Source: CAZYBC01 sp964645645 (GTDB lineage: Bacteria > Patescibacteriota > Microgenomatia > UBA1400 > PJMF01). Taken from it: a DNA stretch of 64,000 bases. The stretch is taken from contig CAZYBC010000002.1 of the NCBI GenBank assembly GCA_964645645.1, forward strand, positions 17,640 through 81,639, written 5' to 3'. The notes under the pieces are model-generated. The model worked only from the letters and a program-made list of their open reading frames with translations, did no database searches and was not told the origin of the DNA. Below are positions 41,897 through 48,730 of the stretch, in pieces (position 1 is the stretch's first letter; the number at the start of each line of letters is the position of its first letter). The translations under genes were made by a program, and so were the position numbers.

Positions 41897-41921
41897 AAAA
41901 AACCCGCTTGGTAGCGGGTTT
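41897..41921 (-). terminator. Intrinsic terminator after infC-rpmI-rplT
   Basis: Stem AACCCGCT (41901-41908) / AGCGGGTT (41913-41920), loop TGGT; on the minus strand it is followed by six T. It separates the translation-factor operon from pheST. The 100 bp between it and rplT are gene-free. Confidence 0.85.
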
Positions 41922-42020
41922 AATTTTTGTTGTACACATACAATTACTTCCCGCTATTAGCAGTGGCTAAAGAAGAAGAAAGTAAAAGTATTGATTTTTA
42001 ACATTGTTTGTTATTCTAAA

Positions 42021-42374
42021 TTATTTACTTACTTTATCAACGATCGCTTTAAAAGTAGCTTGATCATTAATAGCAAGTTGAGATAACATTTTACGATTTA
42101 AGCTAACATTAGCTTTTTTAAGCTGATTAATAAATCTGGAATATTGTAATTTTTCGCTGATGGTTTTTAAAGCAGCGTTAATACGGATAACCCAGAGTTT
42201 GCGCATATCGCGTTTGCGAAGTTTACGACCGATATAAGCATATTCACCAGCATGAAGTAAAGCTTCATGAGCTCTTTTGAATAAACGGTTATTAGCTCCA
42301 CGGAAACCTCTAGTTAATTTAAGGACTTTTTTGTGTTTGTGGGTTCTCACCACCCCGGTTTTAGTACGTGACAT
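42021..42374 (-). CDS. rplT: Ribosomal protein bL20
   Basis: 117 aa, full-length bL20: KLTRGFRGANNRLFKRAHEA then AYIGRKLRKRDMRKLWVIRI. Assembly protein of the large subunit. Last gene of infC-rpmI-rplT, 40 bp after rpmI. Confidence 0.97.
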   Translation of the reverse strand: MSRTKTGVVRTHKHKKVLKLTRGFRGANNRLFKRAHEALLHAGEYAYIGRKLRKRDMRKLWVIRINAALKTISEKLQYSRFINQLKKANVSLNRKMLSQLAINDQATFKAIVDKVSK

Positions 42375-42414
42375 AAATAATTCTTTCTAATTATTTGACA
42401 ATAGTAGTTAAGAT

Positions 42415-42618
42415 TTAAGCAAGCCCTAACATACGTTTAACTTTTCTGGCCCATTTACCAGTAACTTGAATTGGAATACGATAGCTTCTAATCGCTTTTT
42501 TGCTTTTATGACGACGTAAATGACGCATGTTCTGATTACGACGTAAAACTTTGCCAGTTCCGGTTATTTTAAAACGACGGACTGCCCCTTTTCTAGTTTT
42601 GATTTTGAGTTTTTTCAT
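42415..42618 (-). CDS. rpmI: Ribosomal protein bL35
   Basis: 67 aa basic protein with the bL35 pattern KIKTRKGAVRRFKITGTGKV and KSKKAIRSYRIP. It overlaps the end of infC by 26 bp, suggesting translational coupling. Confidence 0.93.
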   Translation of the reverse strand: MKKLKIKTRKGAVRRFKITGTGKVLRRNQNMRHLRRHKSKKAIRSYRIPIQVTGKWARKVKRMLGLA

Positions 42619-43171
42619 TTTTTTTCTTTGTTAGCGGTGTAATTTGCGCTATCATCTTTTTACCCAAGATTTTTGGTTCAATTTCTACTTGAGCCACTTC
42701 GGCTGTAGCCGCAAAAATTTTGGCAAACAGCTCATAAGCCAGCTCTTTTTTTGTAATCTGGCGGCCTTTAAAGTTAAGGGTTAATCTAACTTTATGACCT
42801 TTTGTTAAGAATTCAAAAATTCTTTTTAATCTTGATTGGAAATCAGCTTCTCCAATAAAGATTGTGTAGCGTAACTCTTTAATATCTAAAGTTTTATTAC
42901 TTTTACGCTGTTTAGCAGCTTTTTGTTGCTGCTGATATTTAAATTTTGACAGTTCAATAATTTTTGCAATTGGCGGATTAGCCTTTTCAGTGACCAAAAC
43001 CAAGTCTTTTTCCTGCTCAGTAGCTTTAGCAATAGCTTCTTGAGTAGGCATTACTCCGATCATTTCTCCAGTTTCAGATAGAACTCTGACCTCTGGAACT
43101 CTGATCCTGTAATTAGCTTGGATAAAGATCCGATTATTATTGTTCTGTTTATATGGTTTTTTTCTTATCAC
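42593..43171 (-). CDS. infC: Translation initiation factor IF-3
   Basis: 192 aa. The N domain includes RIRVPEVRVLSETGEMIGVM, the linker is KYQQQQKAAKQRK, and the C domain has KELRYTIFIGEADFQSRLKR and KGHKVRLTLNFKGR. The start is GTG (43171-43169); infC often uses a rare start codon. A -10 box TATAAT (43185-43180) precedes it by 8 nt, with AGGA between, so the mRNA is nearly leaderless. The promoter lies at the edge of palindrome C. Confidence 0.96.
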   Translation of the reverse strand: MIRKKPYKQNNNNRIFIQANYRIRVPEVRVLSETGEMIGVMPTQEAIAKATEQEKDLVLVTEKANPPIAKIIELSKFKYQQQQKAAKQRKSNKTLDIKELRYTIFIGEADFQSRLKRIFEFLTKGHKVRLTLNFKGRQITKKELAYELFAKIFAATAEVAQVEIEPKILGKKMIAQITPLTKKKNEKTQNQN

Positions 43172-43190
43172 TAAGTCCTATTATATATAG

Positions 43191-43248
43191 ACTTACTGCG
43201 AAATAAGCCTTTCGGCGCTACGAAATTTTATTTCGCAGTAAGTCTAAT
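43191..43248. repeat. Palindromic element C upstream of infC
   Basis: Perfect 18-bp inverted repeat AGACTTACTGCGAAATAA / TTATTTCGCAGTAAGTCT around a roughly 21-nt apex that includes CTTTCGGCGCTACGAAA. The terminal sequence TAGACTTA/TAAGTCTA recurs at 45103-45150 and 46210-46222. The infC -10 is directly outside the element on the minus strand, so the element may supply upstream promoter DNA. Confidence 0.7.
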
Positions 43249-43295
43249 AGATTTTTTGCACACTAGAAGCCAAATTATATCACAATAATATCTGG

Positions 43296-43324
43296 TTGTG
43301 AAAGAGTGATGATATGGGTATAAT
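43296..43324 (+). promoter_or_regulatory. Promoter of tRNA-Val
   Basis: TTGTGA (43296-43301), 17-bp spacer, TATAAT (43319-43324); the tRNA begins 15 nt downstream. Confidence 0.75.
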
Positions 43325-43338
43325 ACTACACTGTATTT

Positions 43339-43412
43339 GGGTAGTTAGCTCAGCTGGTTAGAGTGCTTCGTTGACATCGAAGAGGTCAGAGGTTCGAGTC
43401 CTCTACTGCCCA
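43339..43412 (+). tRNA. tRNA-Val (anticodon GAC)
   Basis: 74 nt cloverleaf. Acceptor GGGTAGT pairs with ACTGCCC (one G-U), D arm GCTC/GAGT, anticodon stem CTTCG/CGAAG with loop TTGACAT giving GAC, T arm AGAGG-TTCGAGT-CCTCT. The discriminator base is A; CCA is not encoded and must be added. It has its own promoter at 43296-43324. Confidence 0.93.
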
Positions 43413-43448
43413 CTTTCTTTTTGCTTAAATTGGGTTAAGATAAAATTA

Positions 43449-44354
43449 ATGTTAGAATTACAATTACCAGAGCCTTCTAAGAGATGGTCCCCTAAAAAAA
43501 AAGATTCATCAGGAAAAGAAACAGAATCTAACAATCGCTATGTTGGCGAAATGGTTAAAGTTGAAGAAATTATTTATAAAATTTATGATGTAGATCCAAC
43601 TAATTTAGCTAGAATTAGAGATTGTTTATGGGTAGACAAAGTTGAGAATTTAAAAAAAGAAAATCCATTTTTGGCAGATAGAGAAATAGATCCCAATAAA
43701 CCTATTGTTTAGGGAGTTATTTTTAAAGCTGAAGATGGGTCTAAAAAAAGAGTTTCTGTTGTCTATTTGCCGGAAAAACATCGTAATCAGTTGGCTGATA
43801 GTACGGATTTTTCAAAATTAGGTAAAGATTTGACTGTTTATTTAGATGCAATTGAAGAAACTAGTCATTTTGTTTATTTAAATTATTATTTTAAGGAATA
43901 TCAAAAAAAAGCCTGTTCAGCTATGGTAGAACTAATTGCGGTTTTAGATAAATATAATCTAGTAGAAAAGCTTCATCAACAATACTATAAAGAACCGCTA
44001 GATAAGGATGATATATCTTTATTATTATCTTTTAATGCTAGCGCTAATAATCAAAATTCTTTAGGTAAAACAGAAGGAGCTTATGTGATTGGTCATCGGA
44101 TGGGAGTCTTTTTTATTGATTTATTGAATAAATTTTATACTCAGGTTTTTCAAGAGACAAAAGATAGAGATAAGGCTGCGTTAGAAGCTGGAAAATTAAT
44201 GTCAGAATTTTATCATTCAGACAACAGAAGTCAGTTAATTTTCCTAATTAATCAAGGTTTTCCGATAGAAACTTACAGTGATTTTGAAGCGGCTGCGGTT
44301 AGGAAAATTTTGGCTGAATTAGATATTGATGAAAGCCAATTAACTAAGGTTTAG
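43449..44354 (+). pseudogene. Unknown gene split by an in-frame TAG
   Basis: ATG 43449 to TAG 44352-44354, with another TAG at 43710-43712. The frame is open on both sides, and the protein reads on sensibly (DPNKPIV, stop, GVIFKAEDGSKKRVSVVYL), so without the TAG it would be about 301 aa; CAG (Gln) to TAG would explain it. TAG is a normal stop elsewhere here. The C-terminal part (about 195 aa from ATG 43767) is helical and unrecognised. It could be a pseudogene, a read-through gene, strain polymorphism or a sequencing error. Confidence 0.65.
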
Positions 44355-44363
44355 CTAATTTTT

Positions 44364-45020
44364 TTAGCTACCACTATAAGCGTTATTTAATTCTGAATTA
44401 TCCATGATGTTATGCACAGTTTTACTTTCCGCACCTTTGAAGTCTATGCCTCCACCTTTAAGATTTTTTTGTTTTTGTTTTTTAGCGGCGGCTTGTTTGG
44501 CCCAAGTTCTGGCGCTTCTTACTTTAGCGCGTAACATCATAATCCAACGGCGTAATTGAGCAAAGAAGTTAAGATAATACTGACCTTCTTGTCCTGGATT
44601 GACTACTTGTTGAGTAACCACAATATCTACTTCTTGATGAAATTGAGCAATTTCTTTGCTTAAAAGTTTAAGTTCTTCTCGAGTTTTTTCTAATTCTTTA
44701 AGGACTTTTTGTTCTCTAGCATTAAAAACGTCTACTTGATCAAGATTATTCACTTGATCATGGAGCTTTTTTCTTAAAGCTTCTTTTTTTTGTTTTTTGA
44801 TTAATTCTTCTTTAACTAATTGATTAGATTCAAATGAATTATAATTATCACTTAAACCTTTATTGCCAGTTCTGGCAAATGCTTCACTAAGAGTATTATC
44901 TTCTTGAGGGGTATTTTGGGCAAAACTATGCTTCTCCTGTTCTGCTAATGCTTGAGCAAAAGGATTGACGACGGGTTGTTTTTTAGAGCCAGTTTTGCCT
45001 GGTAAACCCAAGTTTTGCAT
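44364..45020 (-). CDS. Coiled-coil protein, probably DUF5660-like
   Basis: 218 aa. A polar, disordered N terminus is followed by a charged coiled coil (about 70-130; KELEKTREELKLLSKEIAQF). Then comes a conserved-looking basic segment, RRWIMMLRAKVRSARTWAKQ (about 160-180), and a Gly-rich tail. The arrangement recalls DUF5660 proteins described from Patescibacteria; I cannot verify this. Promoter on the minus strand: TTGATT (45078-45073), 16 bp, TATAAT (45056-45051). Function unknown. Confidence 0.6.
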   Translation of the reverse strand: MQNLGLPGKTGSKKQPVVNPFAQALAEQEKHSFAQNTPQEDNTLSEAFARTGNKGLSDNYNSFESNQLVKEELIKKQKKEALRKKLHDQVNNLDQVDVFNAREQKVLKELEKTREELKLLSKEIAQFHQEVDIVVTQQVVNPGQEGQYYLNFFAQLRRWIMMLRAKVRSARTWAKQAAAKKQKQKNLKGGGIDFKGAESKTVHNIMDNSELNNAYSGS

Positions 45021-45102
45021 AAAAATTGATTTTATCTAATGATTCTATGTATTATAGGATATTTTAGAAAAAAATCAACTTAAATCAAGATTATTTTAAT
45101 AA

Positions 45103-45152
45103 ATAGACTTATAAGTAAAAATTATGATTATATTTTACTAAGTCTATCTATC
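45103..45152. repeat. Imperfect palindrome related to element C
   Basis: ATAGACTTA-TA-AGTAAAA at 45103-45120 faces TTTTACT-AAGTCTAT at about 45134-45148 across an AT loop, with a bulge in the left arm. The outer TAGACTTA/AAGTCTA arms match those of element C (43191-43248). It lies between tig and the coiled-coil gene. Confidence 0.5.
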
Positions 45153-45158
45153 AGTTTA

Positions 45159-46181
45159 TTACAGCTGATACAAATAATCTAGAGTTTTTTGGCGCAGGAT
45201 AATTGATTTTAAATAATTTTGATAATATTGATCTTGAGACATTTTTTTCTCTAGATCTGGATTTTTTAATTCTTTAATCTTATCTTTAACTTCTTCTTCA
45301 TTGACAGTTAATTTAGCTTCTTTAGCTACTTTATTAAGAATGAAGTCAATTTGCAGTTTGCTGACTGCTCCAGCAGCTAATTGTTGAGTTAATTCTTGTA
45401 CATTAGTATTTTTAGCTTTGAGATAATCTTCTACTTTAAGATTAAGTTGAGCGAGATTTTGGCTGAGTTGTTCAAAATCTTGTTGAGTTTGTTCTTCAAC
45501 TAATAAATGAGGGATGGCTAATTTAGTATTTTTGATTAAAGCTTTAAAAATTTCCTGTAAAGTCATTTCTTTTTGTTGATTTTCATTTAAGTCTTCTTTG
45601 GAAGTTTCTGCAGCAACTTTGTCGTCTTTATTGTCAGCTTTGCTGACATTTTTGTCAGTTTTAGCAGCATTTTTTTGAGCTTCTTTTTTGATTTCGGCTA
45701 ATTGTTTTTCAGCAGCTTTTTTGGCCTCTTTAGCAATTTTTTTATAATCACCTAATTCAAAACTTGGTTCTAGGGCAAAGTAAGCCTTAATTTCCCAATC
45801 TTGATCTTTGACAATTTTCATTGGTTGAAAGCGAGGTTGAGATAAAGGACGTAGGTTTTTTTCTTTTAAAGCCGCGGCATAAGCATTAGGCACTAAATCT
45901 TGTAAAACTTGATTAATCAATTTTTCTTGGCCGATACTCTGTTCAGCAATGGCTAAAGGAGCTTTCCCAATTCTAAAACCATCTACTTTAAGTTTGCTTG
46001 CCATTTTTTGTAAATTTTTTTGATAGCTGGCTGTAACATCTTTGGCTTTTAAAGTTAATAAGATGTCGCTATTTTCAGCAATTACAGAATCTGATTTTTG
46101 TTGTTTAGCTTCTGCCTTAGGAGCAGTTTTTTCAGTTTTTGATACAGTTGGTTTTTGTTGGTTAGTAGTTTTTTTAATCAT
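45159..46181 (-). CDS. tig: Trigger-factor-like chaperone lacking the PPIase domain
   Basis: About 340 aa from ATG 46179-46181; a TTG six codons earlier overlaps the -10 box TATAAT (46193-46188) and is rejected. The ribosome-binding domain has the signature VDGFRIGKAPLAIAEQSIG. Instead of the FKBP-type PPIase domain there is a Lys/Ala/Glu-rich linker (about residues 160-215). The C-terminal helical chaperone domain follows. The -10 ends 6 nt before the ATG. Confidence 0.88.
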   Translation of the reverse strand: MIKKTTNQQKPTVSKTEKTAPKAEAKQQKSDSVIAENSDILLTLKAKDVTASYQKNLQKMASKLKVDGFRIGKAPLAIAEQSIGQEKLINQVLQDLVPNAYAAALKEKNLRPLSQPRFQPMKIVKDQDWEIKAYFALEPSFELGDYKKIAKEAKKAAEKQLAEIKKEAQKNAAKTDKNVSKADNKDDKVAAETSKEDLNENQQKEMTLQEIFKALIKNTKLAIPHLLVEEQTQQDFEQLSQNLAQLNLKVEDYLKAKNTNVQELTQQLAAGAVSKLQIDFILNKVAKEAKLTVNEEEVKDKIKELKNPDLEKKMSQDQYYQNYLKSIILRQKTLDYLYQL

Positions 46182-46225
46182 GTGCGCATTATACCGCAAA
46201 ATTATTCCACAGTAAGTCTATAAAA

Positions 46226-46261
46226 AAAGACACACCTAATTTTAAAATCAGGTGTGTCTTT
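46226..46261 (-). terminator. Intrinsic terminator of pyrH
   Basis: Stem AAAGACACACCT (46226-46237) / AGGTGTGTCTTT (46250-46261); on the minus strand it is followed by a T-run (46228-46222). It lies between the pyrH stop and the tig promoter. Confidence 0.85.
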
Positions 46262-46276
46262 CAATAAATTTAATTT

Positions 46277-47029
46277 TTAATTTTTTTCTGAAAATTCAGT
46301 TTCTACATGATTGCTTAAGTAGGTGCCAATATCTTCACCATCAACAGCTTTTTCCAAATTATCATCTTCAAAAAGTTCAAAGACCATTAAGTTAAGGTCA
46401 TTTTCTTGACACATGGCTAAAGCGGCAGTATCCATGATGGCAATGTTTTCTTTGGCTACAGCATCTTTATAATTTAAAGTTTGGTAGCGTTTGGCATCAT
46501 CATGTTTCATCGGATCTTTGTCATACACTCCATTAACTTTGGTGGCTTTCATTAATACGTCACAGCCTAGTTCCAAAGCGTGTAAAGAAGCCCCGGTATC
46601 GGTGGTTACATAAGGTACACCAGTTCCAGCAGATAAAATGACCACTCTCCCCTTTTCCATATGGCGAATAGCTTTGCGGCGAATGAAATTTTCAGCTACA
46701 GCGGACATATCTAGAGCAGATTGTAAGCGAGTTGGAACACCCACTTTTTCCAAAGCATCTTGAAGTGCTAAGCCATTCATCACGGTAGCGAGCATGCCGA
46801 TATAGTCAGCAGTGGCTCTTTCAATTCCATTTTTAGAACCAGCCATGCCACGGAAGATATTGCCCCCGCCAATGACCACTGCAATTTGGACGTTGCGAGT
46901 GTAGATTCTTTTAATTTTGTCAGCTACATCCATTGCTGCTTTAGGATCAATACCATATTCACGATCACCCACCAGGGATTCACCACCAATTTTAAGCATA
47001 ATGCGTTTAAATCGAGGAGTATTTGCCAT
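46277..47029 (-). CDS. pyrH: UMP kinase
   Basis: 250 aa amino-acid-kinase fold. Phosphate loop MLKIGGESLVG at the N terminus, VIGGGNIFRG (about 53-62) and TTDTGASLHALELGCDVLMK then VNGVYDKDP. It phosphorylates UMP to UDP for nucleic-acid and sugar-nucleotide synthesis. AAAGG lies 5 nt before its ATG, so initiation is SD-led rather than leaderless. Confidence 0.96.
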   Translation of the reverse strand: MANTPRFKRIMLKIGGESLVGDREYGIDPKAAMDVADKIKRIYTRNVQIAVVIGGGNIFRGMAGSKNGIERATADYIGMLATVMNGLALQDALEKVGVPTRLQSALDMSAVAENFIRRKAIRHMEKGRVVILSAGTGVPYVTTDTGASLHALELGCDVLMKATKVNGVYDKDPMKHDDAKRYQTLNYKDAVAKENIAIMDTAALAMCQENDLNLMVFELFEDDNLEKAVDGEDIGTYLSNHVETEFSEKN

Positions 47030-47073
47030 AAAGCCTTTCTTTATTGTTTAGGTTTATTTTTTTATTTTTACTT

Positions 47074-47101
47074 AAAAAAAACCGGGTCTTAAAGTACCCG
47101 G
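47074..47101 (-). terminator. Intrinsic terminator after femAB
   Basis: Stem CCGGGT (47082-47087) / ACCCGG (47096-47101), followed on the minus strand by eight T (47081-47074). It separates the FemAB-like gene from pyrH. Confidence 0.85.
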
Positions 47102-47108
47102 ATTTATA

Positions 47109-48140
47109 TTATAAGCCAATTTTTGTTTTAATTCGCAGGAATTTCCAGCGAAGATTATCCACAAAAGTAAATAATTGGTAGATTGGCTTGTTAAGGACAT
47201 AATCATAGGTACCCAAAAATTCCATCAGATCACCCCCATAACCTTTTTTAAAACGATGAAAGCCATACCAAGGATCTTTGGGATTTGGGTCAGGACCTAA
47301 ACTTCCCCATAGATCAAATTTTTTACATTTTTGTTGTTGGCCGTATCTAATCATTTCCCACATCATTAAATTGCTAGCCATTACATCTTTATAAACACTC
47401 CGAGAAGAGCCATAAGGATAGTAAAGATCACCATTAAATTCAAAAATAATCCAGGCTACAATGACTGTATTTTCATAAGTAGCATGAAAAATATGCATCA
47501 TGCCGCTATCTTTCATTGCTTGCCACATTTTACGGAAATAATCTGGAGTATGAATATAAAAACCATCACGTTTGGAAGTTTCTTCCAAAATTTGAATAAA
47601 AGTTTCCATACCTTCTTCAGAAGTATTTTCTAAAATACGTACCCCTTTTTTGTAAGCTAATCTGACGTTATAACGGGTTTTACTGGACAGTTTGGCAAAT
47701 AATTCTTCCTCAGTCTGATTAAGATCAATCTCAAAAGTATATTTACCAAATAAATGTCTGCCTGGGACGCAATCATTAGTAGTTAAAAAATCATGGACTA
47801 ATTTATGACCACTAGCGGAATCAGCTTTAGCAGCTACATCTGGCTCTAGTTTGATAAAAATCGCATTATTTTTTTCACCTAGCTGTTTAAGCGCCGCTAA
47901 TTGTTCTTTATCAGGCATATAGCCTTTAGGAAAATACCCAGCCTGGTAATTAATGTATGGTAATTTGTGGAAAGTCACTTGCAAGGCTTTTTTTAACTTG
48001 CCATTCTCAAAAAAACCCCATCTTTCAACTTTGGTGCCAGCTTCTTTTTTAAACTCCCCCCATTCCCAAGATTGCATTGGGTGAGAAACAACACTATTAT
48101 ATGAATCTTTTTCTTCTGGCTTAATTTCGCGAAGTAACAT
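47109..48140 (-). CDS. FemAB-family peptidoglycan bridge-forming aminoacyltransferase
   Basis: 343 aa of two GNAT-like halves. Characteristic stretches: SHPMQSWEWGEFKKEAG (start), LSSKTRYNVRLAYKKGV, DGFYIHTPDYFRKMW, YYPYGSSRSVYKDVMASNLM and KKFDLWGSLGPDP, then GFHRFKKGYGGDLMEFLG. FemX/FemA enzymes transfer amino acids from aminoacyl-tRNA to lipid II to make interpeptide bridges. It stands alone with its own promoter and terminator. Confidence 0.92.
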   Translation of the reverse strand: MLLREIKPEEKDSYNSVVSHPMQSWEWGEFKKEAGTKVERWGFFENGKLKKALQVTFHKLPYINYQAGYFPKGYMPDKEQLAALKQLGEKNNAIFIKLEPDVAAKADSASGHKLVHDFLTTNDCVPGRHLFGKYTFEIDLNQTEEELFAKLSSKTRYNVRLAYKKGVRILENTSEEGMETFIQILEETSKRDGFYIHTPDYFRKMWQAMKDSGMMHIFHATYENTVIVAWIIFEFNGDLYYPYGSSRSVYKDVMASNLMMWEMIRYGQQQKCKKFDLWGSLGPDPNPKDPWYGFHRFKKGYGGDLMEFLGTYDYVLNKPIYQLFTFVDNLRWKFLRIKTKIGL

Positions 48141-48148
48141 TAAAAGTT

Positions 48149-48177
48149 ATTATAAGAGTATAAATCTAATATGTAAA
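48149..48177 (-). promoter_or_regulatory. Promoter of the FemAB gene
   Basis: Minus strand TTTACA (48177-48172), 17-bp spacer, TATAAT (48154-48149); the ATG follows after 8 nt (leaderless). The -35 box is inside the left arm of palindrome D. Confidence 0.7.
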
Positions 48178-48313
48178 TTCTAGTTCGCCTTGCTATGCAA
48201 GGATACTTTGAATTTGCATATTAGATTTATCCTAGATAGTTGCTTCGTGAAGATACTCAAGTTTTGCACATCATGTTTTTTCAATAGGCTTGCTTTGTAA
48301 GGATACTGTGAAG
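48161..48313. repeat. Palindrome D and AAGGATACT repeat cluster
   Basis: This fills most of the gene-free gap 48141-48361. Arms TAAATCTAATATGTAAATTC (48161-48180) and 48210-48229 pair over 20 bp with one G-U; the apex has CCTTGC-TAT-GCAAGG (48188-48202). Related units follow: TTGCTATGCAAGGATACT, TTGCTTCGTGAAGATACT (48240-48257) and TTGCTTTGTAAGGATACT (48290-48307). They look like diverged copies of a short hairpin-forming repeat. Confidence 0.6.
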
Positions 48314-48361
48314 GTATGGAGAAAAAGGAAGGTGAGAGGGTTGTGCTGTAGGCCTATAATA

Positions 48362-48390
48362 TTGTTTTTACTGATAGTTTTTGATATAAT
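48362..48390 (+). promoter_or_regulatory. Promoter of the 68-aa membrane protein unit
   Basis: TTGTTT (48362-48367), 17-bp spacer, TATAAT (48385-48390). A boxA-like TGTTCTTTAACA (48397-48408) lies at the predicted 5' end of the RNA. Confidence 0.75.
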
Positions 48391-48396
48391 TTGTTT

Positions 48397-48468
48397 TGTT
48401 CTTTAACACTGCTCAAAATTCCCGCAAGGCGTGGGAGTGGCGAGCAAATTTTTTCTGTGGAGGAAAAG
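48397..48468 (+). promoter_or_regulatory. boxA-led leader hairpin of the 68-aa protein
   Basis: TGTTCTTTAACA (48397-48408) differs from the E. coli rrn boxA TGCTCTTTAACA at one base. A two-part hairpin follows: TGCTC (48410-48414)/GAGCA (48442-48446) outside TCCCGC/GTGGGA (48420-48425/48431-48436). Then comes GGAGG (48459-48463), 5 nt before the ATG. Confidence 0.55.
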
Positions 48469-48675
48469 ATGAATAACATGAGGTTTCGGTTCCATTTGAC
48501 CTGGAAGCTGTGGCTAACCGTCTTTGTGACGGCCATTGTTTATCTATTTTGGTGGCCATGGGTGGGTGGACTGGGGATTCCCATGGACCCCCTCGTCTTT
48601 GGGGCGGTTTTGTTGCTGCCCCCTCTTTTGCCTGGAGGAGCACTTTTTTTGCTCCTCCACATGCCTAAAGGGTAG
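48469..48675 (+). CDS. 68-aa hydrophobic membrane protein, GC-rich
   Basis: ATG 48469 with GGAGG 5 nt upstream, ending TAG 48673-48675. Starts MNNMRFRFHLTWKLW and has two probable membrane spans (about 15-32 and 41-63), separated by a Gly/Pro turn (WVGGLGIPMDP). Codons such as CCC, CTG, GGG, GCG and GTC are frequent, very unlike the AT-rich neighbours. Own promoter and terminator. No family recognised; base composition suggests recent arrival or strong selection for expression. Confidence 0.6.
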   Translation: MNNMRFRFHLTWKLWLTVFVTAIVYLFWWPWVGGLGIPMDPLVFGAVLLLPPLLPGGALFLLLHMPKG

Positions 48676-48690
48676 GTTTCATCTTCCCTC

Positions 48691-48730
48691 AAAGCGATAG
48701 GTAATTAATTTTACTTATCGCTTTTTTTTT
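48691..48730 (+). terminator. Intrinsic terminator of the 68-aa protein unit
   Basis: Stem AAAGCGATAGGTAA (48691-48704) / TTACTTATCGCTTT (48711-48724) with a one-base mismatch, then T-run to 48730. It abuts the 3' end of uvrD and may act on both strands. Confidence 0.85.

Noticed and set aside
43371..43448. Extension of the interrupted gene into tRNA-Val
   Set aside because: The upstream start lies inside the tRNA; ATG 43449 is the first plausible start.
43710..43712. Reassigned TAG codon (alternative genetic code)
   Set aside because: TAG ends other intact genes in the window (e.g. rnc, PBP1A, both small peptide genes), so a global change of code is not supported.
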